The notes under the pieces were generated by a model. That model was not told where the DNA came from. It did not search any database and saw only the letters and a program-made list of their open reading frames with translations. This document shows, one piece after another, positions 29,127-38,053 of a DNA stretch of 64,000 nucleotides (position 1 is its first letter; every line of letters begins with the position of its first letter). A program made the position numbers and the translations under genes. The DNA lies in NCBI RefSeq assembly GCF_009729205.1, contig NZ_VTHB01000005.1:1-64000 (forward strand), read 5' to 3'. This DNA is from Mycobacteroides sp. CBMA 271 (GTDB taxonomy: Bacteria > Actinomycetota > Actinomycetes > Mycobacteriales > Mycobacteriaceae).

Positions 29127-29308
29127 GGTGATCAAGCCTACGGAGCCCTAATGAACTGTGGGCGCCGGGACACGGGTGTTCCGGGTGTTGCGCCCCCGTA
29201 CTGGGTAGTAGCGACGGCGTCATTTAGCCTGATGAGTAAGTGTGATAGGCATTTCGGCATGGAGTGCCATATATGTGGCTCGGCGACGAGCAGCAGGGAG
29301 ACAGTTCG

Positions 29309-31162
29309 GTGACTGATGAGCCGCTTGCGCGAAGAGGATCCAGCACTGTTGAGGTACCCGAGATTCAGCGTGACTTCGCGCGGTGGCAGAAGGATGTCGC
29401 CGGGGTGTTGGCCAAGACCACGCGTAAGGCAGTCGAGGAGCTGCCCGCCGACCCCGAGCGTCTGCTCGACTCACCCACATACGACGGAATCGCGATCCGT
29501 CCGCTGTACACGGCACTGGATGAGCGTCCCGAGCCCTCGCTGCCCGGACAGTGGCCGTTTGTCCGTGGTGGCGATCCCCGCCGCGATGTGACCAGCGGAT
29601 GGAAGGTCGCCGAGCATTTCGGTGGCACCGACGCGGCCCTCGTGAACGAGGCCATTCTCGACGCACTGGGGCAGGGGACCAGCGCCATCGTCCTGGCAGG
29701 TCTCCGGCCAGAGGCGATCGGCCGCGCGCTGCAAGGGGTGTATCTCGATCTGGCTCCCATCCAGGTGGAATCCGGCGCCGAACTGCCCGGCGTGGCCGAG
29801 GCACTCTTTGCGGTGCTGGATGCCTACGACGGTAATGCCGACGGAGTCATTGTCGATCTCGGCGCCGACCCGCTCGGTGATTCGTTCTCCGGACGCTCGG
29901 GTGTATCGGTCGAGGAAGCGGTTGCACTGGCCCGACACGCGAGCGCGCGGACCGGGCAGGTACGTGCCATCACCGTCGACGGGACGGTCACACACGAGCT
30001 GGGTGCCAGCGATGGCCAGGAGCTCGCGGTGACGGTGGCCGCCGGGGTTGCCTACCTGCGGCTGCTGCAGAACGCGGGCCTAGGCATCGCAGAAGCATTG
30101 CGACAGATCAGCTTCCGATTCGCCGCCACCGACGACCAGTTCCTGTCGATCGCCAAATTCCGTGCCGCGAGGGTGCTTTGGGCCAGAGTGGCCGAGGTGG
30201 CGGGTGCGCCGGAGGACGGCGGCGCCGCCATGCACGCGGTGACCTCCGAACCGATGATGGCCCAACGTGACCCGTGGGTGAACATGCTGCGCACCACCCT
30301 GGCTGCCTTTGGTGCCGGGGTCGGTGGGGCGGACAGCGTTCGGGTGCGACCATTCGATGACGCCATCGCCGGTGGACTGGATTCGGTCTCGCCGGCGTTC
30401 TCCGCACGGATCGCCAGGAACACCCAGCTGCTGCTCATCGAGGAGTCCCATGTGGGACGGGTGCTCGACCCCGGCGGCGGCTCCTGGTACATCGAGGATC
30501 TCACGGAAACCCTTGCGCAGCAGGCGTGGTCGCTGTTCACCGAGATCGAGGGTGCGGGCGGATTCGAGTCGGCCGCCGCTCTGATCCAGGAACGCATCGC
30601 CGCGACCCGTACGCAGCGCACCGATGACATCGCGCACCGGCGCACCTCGGTGACGGGTGTGAACGAGTTCCCGAACCTGGCCGAAGCGCCGTTGCCGCCG
30701 AACCCGGCCGTCGGGTACCGCTACTCTGCCGGCTTCGAGAACCTGCGCGATCGTTCCGACGCATTCCTGGCGTCCTCGGGCGCTCGTCCCGTCGCGCTGC
30801 TGATTCCGGTTGGCCCGCTGGCCGAGCACAACGTGCGGACTACCTTCGCATCGAACCTCTTGGCTTCCGGTGGAATTGAGAGCATCAACCCCGGCACTCT
30901 CGATGCCGGTGCGGTGGCGGGTGCGGTGAACGAGGCCGGAGCGCGCCTCGTCGTGATCTGCGGGACCGATGCCCGGTACGCCGCTGAAGCGGGTGCCGTC
31001 GTCGATGCGGCGAGGGCAGTCGGCGTCACCGACGTCTATCTCGCGGGGCCGGAAAAGGCCGTCGCGGAGGTCGCCGAGGCTTCGCGCCCGGATGGCTACC
31101 TGACCATGAAAATCAATGCTGTCGAAGTGCTTTCGGCCATGCTGACCAAGTTGGGGGCGTGA
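29309..31162 (+). CDS. mutA: Methylmalonyl-CoA mutase small subunit
   Basis: 617-aa subunit of the B12-dependent mutase that interconverts methylmalonyl-CoA and succinyl-CoA in propionate metabolism. It resembles MutB in the TIM-barrel part ([57 protein letters not shown]), but its C-terminal domain lacks the DxHxxG cobalamin motif, as expected for the non-catalytic subunit. GTG 29309 has GGGAG eight bases upstream and gives the family length; an ATG at 29264 is in frame but has no such support. mutB starts one base after the stop. Confidence 0.94.
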   Translation: MTDEPLARRGSSTVEVPEIQRDFARWQKDVAGVLAKTTRKAVEELPADPERLLDSPTYDGIAIRPLYTALDERPEPSLPGQWPFVRGGDPRRDVTSGWKVAEHFGGTDAALVNEAILDALGQGTSAIVLAGLRPEAIGRALQGVYLDLAPIQVESGAELPGVAEALFAVLDAYDGNADGVIVDLGADPLGDSFSGRSGVSVEEAVALARHASARTGQVRAITVDGTVTHELGASDGQELAVTVAAGVAYLRLLQNAGLGIAEALRQISFRFAATDDQFLSIAKFRAARVLWARVAEVAGAPEDGGAAMHAVTSEPMMAQRDPWVNMLRTTLAAFGAGVGGADSVRVRPFDDAIAGGLDSVSPAFSARIARNTQLLLIEESHVGRVLDPGGGSWYIEDLTETLAQQAWSLFTEIEGAGGFESAAALIQERIAATRTQRTDDIAHRRTSVTGVNEFPNLAEAPLPPNPAVGYRYSAGFENLRDRSDAFLASSGARPVALLIPVGPLAEHNVRTTFASNLLASGGIESINPGTLDAGAVAGAVNEAGARLVVICGTDARYAAEAGAVVDAARAVGVTDVYLAGPEKAVAEVAEASRPDGYLTMKINAVEVLSAMLTKLGA

Positions 31163-31163
31163 C

Positions 31164-33443
31164 ATGACTGATCTATCGGTATCCGAGGGCATTCTTGGCA
31201 GTTTTGCTGACGTTCCGTTACACGGTGAGGGCGCGTCCTCGGCCTCGGATGCCGTGGACGCGGACGCCGTGACTCAAGCCATCGCCCAGGCGGCTGGCGC
31301 GCACGGATACACGCCGGAGCAACTCGACTGGGAGACGCCCGAGGCGATCACCGTCAAGCCGATCTACACGGCGGCCGATCGAGAAGCCGTGTGCGCGGAC
31401 GGGTATCCGTTGGATAGCTTCCCCGGGCGGGTGCCGTTCCTGCGCGGCCCGTACCCGACGATGTACGTCAACCAGCCGTGGACCATCCGCCAGTACGCGG
31501 GCTTCTCCACCGCCGCCGAATCAAACGCGTTCTACCGTCGCAACCTTGCCTCGGGCCAGAAGGGGCTGTCGGTCGCCTTCGATCTGGCGACCCACCGTGG
31601 ATACGACTCGGATCATCCGCGCGTGCAGGGCGACGTTGGAATGGCCGGTGTGGCCATCGATTCCATCCTCGATATGCGTCAGCTGTTTGACGGCATCGAC
31701 CTGGGATCGGTATCGGTGTCGATGACCATGAACGGTGCGGTGCTCCCGATCCTGGCGCTCTACGTGGTGGCCGCCGAGGAACAGGGCGTCAGCCCCCAGC
31801 AGCTGGCAGGGACCATCCAGAACGACATTCTCAAAGAGTTCATGGTCCGCAACACCTACATCTATCCGCCGAAGCCGTCGATGCGAATCATCTCGGACAT
31901 CTTCTCGTTCACCAGCGCCAAGATGCCGAAGTTCAACTCCATCTCGATCTCGGGGTATCACATCCAAGAGGCTGGTGCCACAGCCGATCTGGAGCTGGCA
32001 TACACCCTCGCGGACGGTGTCGAATACATCAAGGCCGGTCTGGGCGGCGGCCTGGACATCGACGTGTTCGCTCCGCGTCTGTCGTTCTTCTGGGCGATCG
32101 GCATGAATTTCTTCATGGAGGTTGCCAAGCTGCGCGCCGGGCGGTTGCTGTGGAGCGAGCTGGTGGCGCAGTTTGATCCGAAGAGCGCCAAATCCCAATC
32201 CTTGCGCACGCATTCGCAGACCTCGGGCTGGTCGCTCACCGCACAGGACGTGTTCAACAACGTGGCGCGCACCTGTATCGAGGCGATGGCCGCGACCCAG
32301 GGACACACCCAGTCGCTGCATACCAATGCTCTCGATGAGGCGTTGGCCCTTCCGACCGACTTCTCGGCGCGCATCGCCCGCAACACGCAGCTGCTCATCC
32401 AGCAGGAGTCGGGCACCTGTCGCCCGATCGATCCGTGGGGCGGTTCGTACTACGTGGAATGGCTGACTCATCAACTTGCTTCGCGTGCGCGCGAACATAT
32501 TCGGGAAGTCACCGAGGCCGGCGGTATGGCGCAGGCCATCGACCAGGGCATCCCGAAGCTGCGGATCGAAGAGGCCGCCGCGCGTACCCAGGCGCGTATC
32601 GACTCCGGCCGCCAGCCCGTGATCGGCGTCAACAAGTACCAGGTCCCCGAGGATCAGCAGATCGAGGTTCTCAAGGTCGAGAACTCGCGCGTGCGCGCCG
32701 AGCAGCTTGCCAAGCTGCAACAGCTGCGCGCTGAGCGCGACAACGACGCAGTGCGGGCCGCTTTGGCCGAGTTGACCCGTGCAGCAGCCGATTCCAGCCG
32801 CGCTGGGGAAGACGGATTGGGCAACAACCTCATGGCGTTGGCAATCAACGCCGCCCGCCACAAAGCCACTGTCGGGGAGATCTCCGATGCGCTAGAGACC
32901 GTCTACGGGCGGCATCATGCCGAAATCCGTACCATCAGCGGGGTGTATCGGGACGAGGTGGGGCGGAATGGCCCGGTCGGCGCCGTCGTTCAAGCGACCG
33001 AGCTGGTGCAGAAGTTCGCCGAAGCCGATGGCCGCCGGCCCCGCGTGCTGGTCGCAAAGATGGGGCAGGACGGGCACGACCGCGGACAAAAGGTGATCGC
33101 GACGGCCTTCGCCGATATCGGTTTCGACGTAGACGTGGGCCCGTTGTTCCAGACCCCCGAGGAAGTCGCCCGCCAGGCGGCCGATAACGACGTGCACGTG
33201 GTCGGGGTGTCCTCGTTGGCTGCCGGTCACCTGACGTTGGTGCCCGCGCTGCGCGAGGCGTTGGCCGCGGTGGGGCGTCCCGACATCATGATCGTCGTCG
33301 GCGGAGTTATCCCTCCCGGTGATTTCGACGAGCTGTACGCAGCGGGTGCCGCGGCTATCTTCCCGCCGGGCACGGTCATTTCAGAGGCTGCAATTGGCTT
33401 GTTGCACAAGCTGGCTGAACGACTCGGCTACAAGCTCGCGTAA
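31164..33443 (+). CDS. mutB: Methylmalonyl-CoA mutase large subunit
   Basis: 759-aa catalytic subunit. The barrel has [22 protein letters not shown] and [22 protein letters not shown], with the substrate CoA and adenosyl sites. The C-terminal Rossmann domain carries the base-off cobalamin motif DGHDRG near residue 635, followed by [13 protein letters not shown] and [10 protein letters not shown]. All are intact. Stoichiometric partner of MutA; together they feed propionyl-CoA carbon, abundant during cholesterol and odd-chain lipid use, into the TCA cycle. meaB begins on the next base. Confidence 0.96.
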   Translation: MTDLSVSEGILGSFADVPLHGEGASSASDAVDADAVTQAIAQAAGAHGYTPEQLDWETPEAITVKPIYTAADREAVCADGYPLDSFPGRVPFLRGPYPTMYVNQPWTIRQYAGFSTAAESNAFYRRNLASGQKGLSVAFDLATHRGYDSDHPRVQGDVGMAGVAIDSILDMRQLFDGIDLGSVSVSMTMNGAVLPILALYVVAAEEQGVSPQQLAGTIQNDILKEFMVRNTYIYPPKPSMRIISDIFSFTSAKMPKFNSISISGYHIQEAGATADLELAYTLADGVEYIKAGLGGGLDIDVFAPRLSFFWAIGMNFFMEVAKLRAGRLLWSELVAQFDPKSAKSQSLRTHSQTSGWSLTAQDVFNNVARTCIEAMAATQGHTQSLHTNALDEALALPTDFSARIARNTQLLIQQESGTCRPIDPWGGSYYVEWLTHQLASRAREHIREVTEAGGMAQAIDQGIPKLRIEEAAARTQARIDSGRQPVIGVNKYQVPEDQQIEVLKVENSRVRAEQLAKLQQLRAERDNDAVRAALAELTRAAADSSRAGEDGLGNNLMALAINAARHKATVGEISDALETVYGRHHAEIRTISGVYRDEVGRNGPVGAVVQATELVQKFAEADGRRPRVLVAKMGQDGHDRGQKVIATAFADIGFDVDVGPLFQTPEEVARQAADNDVHVVGVSSLAAGHLTLVPALREALAAVGRPDIMIVVGGVIPPGDFDELYAAGAAAIFPPGTVISEAAIGLLHKLAERLGYKLA

Positions 33444-34403
33444 ATGGATCAGAGGAACGCAATACGTTCGGGCGATCGTTCGGTGCTCGCGAGAGCCATC
33501 ACGCTGGTGGAGTCGACGCGTCCCGATCACCGTGCTCAAGCGCAGCAATTGCTGCTGGAAATCTCGCCCGATGCGGGAGATGCGCTGCGGGTGGGTATTA
33601 CGGGCGTGCCAGGGGTGGGGAAGTCGACCACCATCGAGGCCCTCGGTATGTACCTCATCGAACAGGGGCACCGGGTGGCGGTGCTTGCGGTTGACCCGTC
33701 GTCCACCCGCACCGGCGGCTCGATTCTGGGCGACAAGACCCGGATGGGTCGTCTCTCAGTGCATCCCGATGCCTATATTCGACCATCGCCCACCTCCGGC
33801 ACGCTCGGCGGCGTAGCCAGGGCGACCCGTGAGACGGTGGTGCTGCTGGAGGCTGCCGGGTTCGACGTCATCCTCATCGAGACCGTCGGCGTGGGGCAGT
33901 CCGAGGTCACCGTCGCCAACATGGTTGACACATTTGTGTTCCTGACATTGGCGCGCACCGGAGATCAGTTGCAGGGCATCAAAAAGGGTGTACTGGAACT
34001 CGCCGATATCGTGGTGGTGAACAAGGCCGATGGTCAGCACGCCATCGAGGCTCAGAAAGCCGCGCGCGAGCTGTCGGGGGCCTTGCGTCTGATCTATCCG
34101 CACGACACCATCTGGCGCCCACCGGTTCTCACGATGAGTGCGCTGGAGAACAACGGGGTACACGAGATGTGGGACACCGTGCTGCGGCATCGCGAGGTGC
34201 TCACCGAGGCGGGTGAATTCGAGGCGAAGCGTCGCCGCCAACAGGTGGACTGGATGTGGGCGATGGTGCGCGATGCGGTCTTGGACCGTGTGCTGAATGC
34301 GCCCGACGTGAAGGCGGTGCGGGCGGATATTGAGCAGCAGGTGCGCGAGGGCGCCTTGACACCCGCGCTGGCCGCCGAGCGGTTGCTCAACGCCGCCGGC
34401 TGA
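33444..34403 (+). CDS. meaB: G-protein chaperone MeaB
   Basis: 319-aa GTPase that loads and protects the B12 cofactor of the mutase. P-loop GVPGVGKST near residue 55, switch region with DPSSTRTGGSILGDKTRM, Walker B-like VILIETVGVGQSE and the guanine motif NKAD. A dimerisation arm lies at the C-terminus. The M. tuberculosis arrangement mutB-mazE4-mazF4-Rv1496 is simpler here: meaB follows mutB without any toxin-antitoxin pair between. Its stop is followed at once by ATG 34404, the start of the repeat-encoded micropeptide frame. Confidence 0.94.
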   Translation: MDQRNAIRSGDRSVLARAITLVESTRPDHRAQAQQLLLEISPDAGDALRVGITGVPGVGKSTTIEALGMYLIEQGHRVAVLAVDPSSTRTGGSILGDKTRMGRLSVHPDAYIRPSPTSGTLGGVARATRETVVLLEAAGFDVILIETVGVGQSEVTVANMVDTFVFLTLARTGDQLQGIKKGVLELADIVVVNKADGQHAIEAQKAARELSGALRLIYPHDTIWRPPVLTMSALENNGVHEMWDTVLRHREVLTEAGEFEAKRRRQQVDWMWAMVRDAVLDRVLNAPDVKAVRADIEQQVREGALTPALAAERLLNAAG

Positions 34404-34414
34404 ATGCTCTCGGT

Positions 34415-34469
34415 GAGCGTCGCGTTGCGCACACAGACACGCCGGTATTGGCGCACATAACGTGTCGCT
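34415..34469 (+). repeat. 55-bp direct repeat, copy 1
   Basis: This copy begins GAGCGTCGCGTTGCGCAC and ends CATAACGTGTCGCT; it is 54/55 identical to the copy at 35426-35480. It lies 11 bases after the meaB stop. An in-frame reading from ATG 34404 gives an 18-residue peptide ending ALRTQTRRYWRT. The only difference between the copies is a third-position change (ACA/ACG) in that reading frame. Confidence 0.9.
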
Positions 34470-34541
34470 GATGGGTCGCTTGTTATCCACAACTGCGGCT
34501 TTGCTCTTGGCGGCAGGGCCTCGGCATGTAAGCCTGGCGGC

Positions 34542-35408
34542 ATGCACGATGGGGTGGCGGCATTGCTCGCAAAACAGTCGGGGGTTGTTACCTACCAACA
34601 ACTGCTGACTGTCATCTCCAGGCGGGTGTTGGCGCAGTTGGTGGAATGCGGTGCGCTGCAGCGTCTCTGGCATGGCGTATACACCGATGGGATTCCCGAA
34701 ACTCAGCTTCGGCTACGAGGGTTAGATCTGTTGGTGGGTAGACCGGTCGTGCCGTGCCTGGCGACTGCCGCGACGCTATATGGTTTCGATACCGAGCGAT
34801 CGGAGGATATTCACGTCCTGCAACCTGAGCTTTCTCGGCTGCGTGACCAAAGCGGCTTGTGCATACATCGACGGGACGACGCACCGACTACATTGTTGGC
34901 CGGCCGACGAGTGACAGCGCCCGCTTGGACGGCGATCGAGGTGGCCAGAGGGCTTTCTCGACCGCGGGCGTTGGCCACCTTGGATGCCTCTATGCGCAGT
35001 CGACATTGTCGCAGGCTCAGCCTGGAAAGCGCTGTGCGCCTGCAAGCGGGCCGAAGGGGGATCGCGCAGGTTCGTGAACTGCTCCCATTGGTTGATGAGC
35101 GAGCCGAATCGCCGATGGAAAGCGAAGCGCGGCTTGTGATCTTAGACGCCGGGCTGCCTCGACCGGAGCTACAGCACGAGATCGGTGGCTGGCGCGTGGA
35201 CTTCGCTTGGCCCGTTGTTCGATTGGCCGCAGAGTATGACAGCGACCAGTGGCATGTCGGTGCGACCGCGATGCGCAAGGACAAAGCGCGATTCGCGGGT
35301 CTGCAACGATGCGGGTGGACGGTTGTGCCGATTACCGTCGATGATGTTCGTCGGAACCCGACAGCACTAATTTCACGTCTGACCTGGCACCTCAAGCGAG
35401 CGGCCTAG
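34542..35408 (+). CDS. AbiEi-like N-terminus with PD-(D/E)XK nuclease-like C-terminus
   Basis: 288 aa. The N-terminal 60 residues (KQSGVVTYQQLL, then GALQRLWHGVYT) form the winged-helix found in AbiEi antitoxins and solo homologues. The C-terminal third has the layout of Vsr/DUF559-type endonuclease folds: ESEARLVILDAG, GGWRVDFAWP (Asp), LAAEYDSDQWH (Glu-x-Asp) and a basic QRCGWTVVPIT. No AbiEii toxin gene adjoins it. Flanked on both sides by the 55-bp direct repeat. Such proteins occur in many mycobacterial genomes; DNA binding and cleavage are inferred, not known. ATG 34542 has no good ribosome-binding site. Confidence 0.7.
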   Translation: MHDGVAALLAKQSGVVTYQQLLTVISRRVLAQLVECGALQRLWHGVYTDGIPETQLRLRGLDLLVGRPVVPCLATAATLYGFDTERSEDIHVLQPELSRLRDQSGLCIHRRDDAPTTLLAGRRVTAPAWTAIEVARGLSRPRALATLDASMRSRHCRRLSLESAVRLQAGRRGIAQVRELLPLVDERAESPMESEARLVILDAGLPRPELQHEIGGWRVDFAWPVVRLAAEYDSDQWHVGATAMRKDKARFAGLQRCGWTVVPITVDDVRRNPTALISRLTWHLKRAA

Positions 35409-35425
35409 CCCACCGCCATGAACGC

Positions 35426-35480
35426 GAGCGTCGCGTTGCGCACGCAGACACGCCGGTATTGGCGCACATAACGTGTCGCT
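35426..35480 (+). repeat. 55-bp direct repeat, copy 2
   Basis: Second copy of the element at 34415-34469, 18 bases after the stop of the AbiEi-like gene and 17 bases before the exonuclease gene. Here too an ATG (35418) opens the same frame, giving a 17-residue Arg-rich peptide ending SVALRTQTRRYWRT at TAA 35469-35471. The copies are exactly 1011 bases apart, so recombination between them would remove the AbiEi-like gene cleanly. Confidence 0.9.
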
Positions 35481-35497
35481 CGCGCGAAGATGTCTCT

Positions 35498-36046
35498 ATG
35501 GCGCTCGTCTTCCTCGACACCGAGACCACCGGGCTCCACCGGGAACGTCAGCCGTGGGAGATTGCAATTATCCGGCGGACCGATGACGGGCAACGGCAGC
35601 TGCACCTGTGTGTGGACGTCCAGGACTTAGATCTGGACTCGGCCGATCCGGCTGGCCTTGACATCAGCGGGTTCCACAAGCGCCATCCGCAAGTTCGGCT
35701 GAGACCACTGCAGTTTCCCCGCGTCTTTCGTGCCGTTGATGCCGTTTCGCTTGTCGAGGAATGGACCGCGGGAGCCACCGTTGTCGGGGTGATACCTCAG
35801 TTCGATGCGGAGTGTTTGACGCAGATGTTCCTGACGCATGGAGTCAGCCCGACATGGAATCCGGCGCTCGTTGATGTTGTCGCCATGACCGCGACAAGGC
35901 TTCGCGAGCGCGGGTTGGTGCCGGATGCCGATTACTCCAACCTGTCATTGCAATTCGGCGTGAAACTTCCGAGCGCAGGCCAGCGCCATACAGCGGTCGG
36001 CGACGCTCGCTGGGCGATGCGCTGGTATGACCGCTTATCTGAATGA
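35498..36046 (+). CDS. Stand-alone DEDDh 3'-5' exonuclease
   Basis: 182-aa protein of the DnaQ-like exonuclease family. The ExoI motif FLDTETTGL supplies the first Asp and Glu, VIPQFDAECL the third acidic residue, and RHTAVGDARWAM the His and final Asp of the DEDDh set, so the active site looks complete. It has no polymerase or helicase domain. ATG 35498 is chosen because the exonuclease motif follows within four residues; an upstream ATG in frame would read through the repeat. Role could be DNA or RNA trimming; the context is accessory. Overlaps the convergent nucleotidyltransferase gene by 12 bases. Confidence 0.75.
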   Translation: MALVFLDTETTGLHRERQPWEIAIIRRTDDGQRQLHLCVDVQDLDLDSADPAGLDISGFHKRHPQVRLRPLQFPRVFRAVDAVSLVEEWTAGATVVGVIPQFDAECLTQMFLTHGVSPTWNPALVDVVAMTATRLRERGLVPDADYSNLSLQFGVKLPSAGQRHTAVGDARWAMRWYDRLSE

Positions 36047-37075
36047 GGATGTCGACGACAAATAGATCAGCTTGCGTCGGATCCCCGCTATTTCACGAGC
36101 GATGGTGCGCAGCACCGCACGTTCCTGCGGGGCCAAGGCCGACAGCGAGACCGTATCGGATAGGTGCTGTCCGTCCTGCCATGCCGTAGCGCGCGACCGC
36201 CACCGGAATCGCAGTAGCCAGCCGAAGCAATCCCGCAGTGTCGAGGCATCATCGGCATCGAGAACCTTGGCTGCGGCGGCTGCATCGAGACGGTCCAGCG
36301 TCGCGAGTGCATCCGAGCCAGCCGACAGCGCTCCCCAGCGTGCGATCTTGACCAGAGGGTCGATCGCCGCGATCTTGAGGTCGACGGTGTCGGATTGTGT
36401 AGCGAAAATCCTTAGCCGCGAGGGGAATCCGGCACGTACCGCCACGGCATCCTGGAGCATGGCCAAACGAATGGGGTAGTGCTGGAGCGCGCAGCGGGCA
36501 TTCTCGGCACGAAGGACGTTGTCCGACACCGATGAACTCGTGCCCACGCCCTGGGCGTCGGCCATCAGCCCCGCCATCACCACTCCGCGGTCTTCGGGTG
36601 GGTTGGCGCACCAGCGCTCGATGCCGTCGAACCAGCTGGCGGTCCTGCGGCAGAATCGGCCGCGGCTGGCCAGAACCCCGTTCGCATCGCTACCGATGCC
36701 GCCGCGCTCGAGCATGGCATGGACTTGGGCGGCCTTGTCCATGATGCGGGTCTTGCCGTCAGCGTCTACGGCGTCATCCAGGACAAGCAGTGTCTCGATA
36801 TCCGAGCCGGGTGCCGCCTCGCCGCGCGCGACGCTTCCCGACACGAACCAGCTCCAGCCAGGATTCGCGCCGTCGGTGACGAGCCGGGCCGCCGTGCGGA
36901 CACTGTGCAGTAACGCCTCTGACCAGGCGGCGGCAAGAGCCGGCTCGGGTGTGCGGGCCCGAACCTCCAGGGCAATCATCATCCGTGCAGCGCCTACCGC
37001 CGTGCAGAACGCCGCTTCGTCAGCGGCGGCGTCGATCTGCGCAATGGCTTCGGCGATCCCGTTCTCGGGTGGCAT
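36035..37075 (-). CDS. Putative nucleotidyltransferase (DUF294-like)
   Basis: 346 aa. The central GSVARGEAAPGSDIETLLVLDD fits the polymerase-beta-type nucleotidyltransferase signature GSxxRGE...SDxE, which binds the metal-NTP complex. The C-terminus is helical and ends in RTIAREIAGIRRKLIYL, like the DUF294 substrate-binding domain that pairs with GlnD-type transferases. Helical N-terminal 80 residues. It lies 15 bases after the LysR gene on the same strand, a possible operon. Substrate unknown: protein or nucleotide tailing are both open. Not recognised in M. tuberculosis at this location. Confidence 0.7.
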   Translation of the reverse strand: MPPENGIAEAIAQIDAAADEAAFCTAVGAARMMIALEVRARTPEPALAAAWSEALLHSVRTAARLVTDGANPGWSWFVSGSVARGEAAPGSDIETLLVLDDAVDADGKTRIMDKAAQVHAMLERGGIGSDANGVLASRGRFCRRTASWFDGIERWCANPPEDRGVVMAGLMADAQGVGTSSSVSDNVLRAENARCALQHYPIRLAMLQDAVAVRAGFPSRLRIFATQSDTVDLKIAAIDPLVKIARWGALSAGSDALATLDRLDAAAAAKVLDADDASTLRDCFGWLLRFRWRSRATAWQDGQHLSDTVSLSALAPQERAVLRTIAREIAGIRRKLIYLSSTSSFR

Positions 37076-37090
37076 GGGGATGATTGTTAC

Positions 37091-37963
37091 TCAGGTCGAC
37101 GCGACAGCGTGGGATATGAAATCGCGGACCGGACGCGAGAGCGATTGCCCGGAACTCCAGATGATGCCGACGTCACGGTGGGCATCGGCGTCGACAAGGC
37201 GCAGCATCCTGAGTTCTGGCGGGTAGGTGCTGCCGTCAACCGGTAGCACCGTGATGCCGAGGCCGGCCGCGACCAGACCCGCCAATGTCGTGAGATTGCT
37301 TGATTCGAGAACGATATTCGGCTGGAATTGCGCTGCAGCGCAAAGCTCTTCGAGTATGCGGCGCATTCCGAACCCCGGATGCATACCCACGAAGGACTCA
37401 TCGGCGAGGTCGAACATGGTCACCTCTTCGGCGCTTGCGAGTCGATGGTCAATGGGTACGGCGACGCCAAGACGCTGTCGGAAGAGATTGCGCCAACTGA
37501 GGTTCGGGCGACGAGGGCGGGGGGAGACGATCGCAACGTCAAGATCGCCGTTCGCCACGAGGTCATCGAGGCTGCCCGCGGCGCCCTGCTCCAGGACGAA
37601 CCGCACATGCGGTGACGTCTCGGCGAAGCTTGCGATCAAGCCGGCCACCAGCGTGGGGCCGAAGGTATGCAGGAATCCGAGCCTGATCTCGCCCTCGGCG
37701 GGGTTGGCGAGGTCGGCGATGGCGCGTCGCGCGGAGTCGAGCTCCATCTGGGCCCGGCGGGCGTGCTGATAGAAGATCCGGCCGAAGGGATTCAACGCGA
37801 GCCGCTTGCCGTGTCGATCGAACAGTTGCACGTCGAGACGCCGTTCCAAGCGGGCCAACATCCTGGTGAGTGTGGGTTGGGCGAGGCGGAGCTGGGCGGC
37901 GGCCGCGGTGACGTTTTGCAGCTCGGCGAGTGTGATGTACCACTCGTAGTCGCCATCCGTCAT
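37091..37963 (-). CDS. LysR family regulator
   Basis: 290 aa. The N-terminal winged helix-turn-helix is clear (LAELQNVTAAAAQLRLAQPTLTRMLARLERRLDVQLFDRHG), followed by the two-lobed effector-binding domain. Divergent from the MFS transporter gene across 90 bases, the classic arrangement for a regulator of the neighbouring exporter. A GAGGTGGAAG precedes the start. Effector unknown. Confidence 0.9.
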   Translation of the reverse strand: MTDGDYEWYITLAELQNVTAAAAQLRLAQPTLTRMLARLERRLDVQLFDRHGKRLALNPFGRIFYQHARRAQMELDSARRAIADLANPAEGEIRLGFLHTFGPTLVAGLIASFAETSPHVRFVLEQGAAGSLDDLVANGDLDVAIVSPRPRRPNLSWRNLFRQRLGVAVPIDHRLASAEEVTMFDLADESFVGMHPGFGMRRILEELCAAAQFQPNIVLESSNLTTLAGLVAAGLGITVLPVDGSTYPPELRMLRLVDADAHRDVGIIWSSGQSLSRPVRDFISHAVAST

Positions 37964-37987
37964 GCTTCCACCTCTACTTATGTGTCA

Positions 37988-38005
37988 GGCGAATTATAGA
38001 GCGCC
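37988..38005. promoter_or_regulatory. Possible LysR operator in the divergent region
   Basis: GGCG-N10-CGCC with an AT-rich centre (AATTATAGAG) lies midway between the LysR and MFS starts, about the size and symmetry of a LysR half-site pair. Weak evidence from symmetry and position only. Confidence 0.25.
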
Positions 38006-38053
38006 AAAATTCTCATTTCCGCGATATGACCGGTCGGGGCAGGATTCACCTCT

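Noticed and set aside
29264..29308. Upstream start for mutA at ATG 29264
   Set aside because: GTG 29309 has a well-spaced GGGAG and yields the family length.
31521..32861. Long antisense open frame in mutB
   Set aside because: Antisense shadow of the conserved mutase; composition not protein-like.
34415..34469. 55-bp repeat as insertion-sequence terminal repeat
   Set aside because: The copies are direct, not inverted, and no transposase or target duplication is visible.
34542..35408. Complete AbiE toxin-antitoxin system
   Set aside because: No AbiEii gene adjoins; the nucleotidyltransferase nearby is on the other strand and looks DUF294-like.
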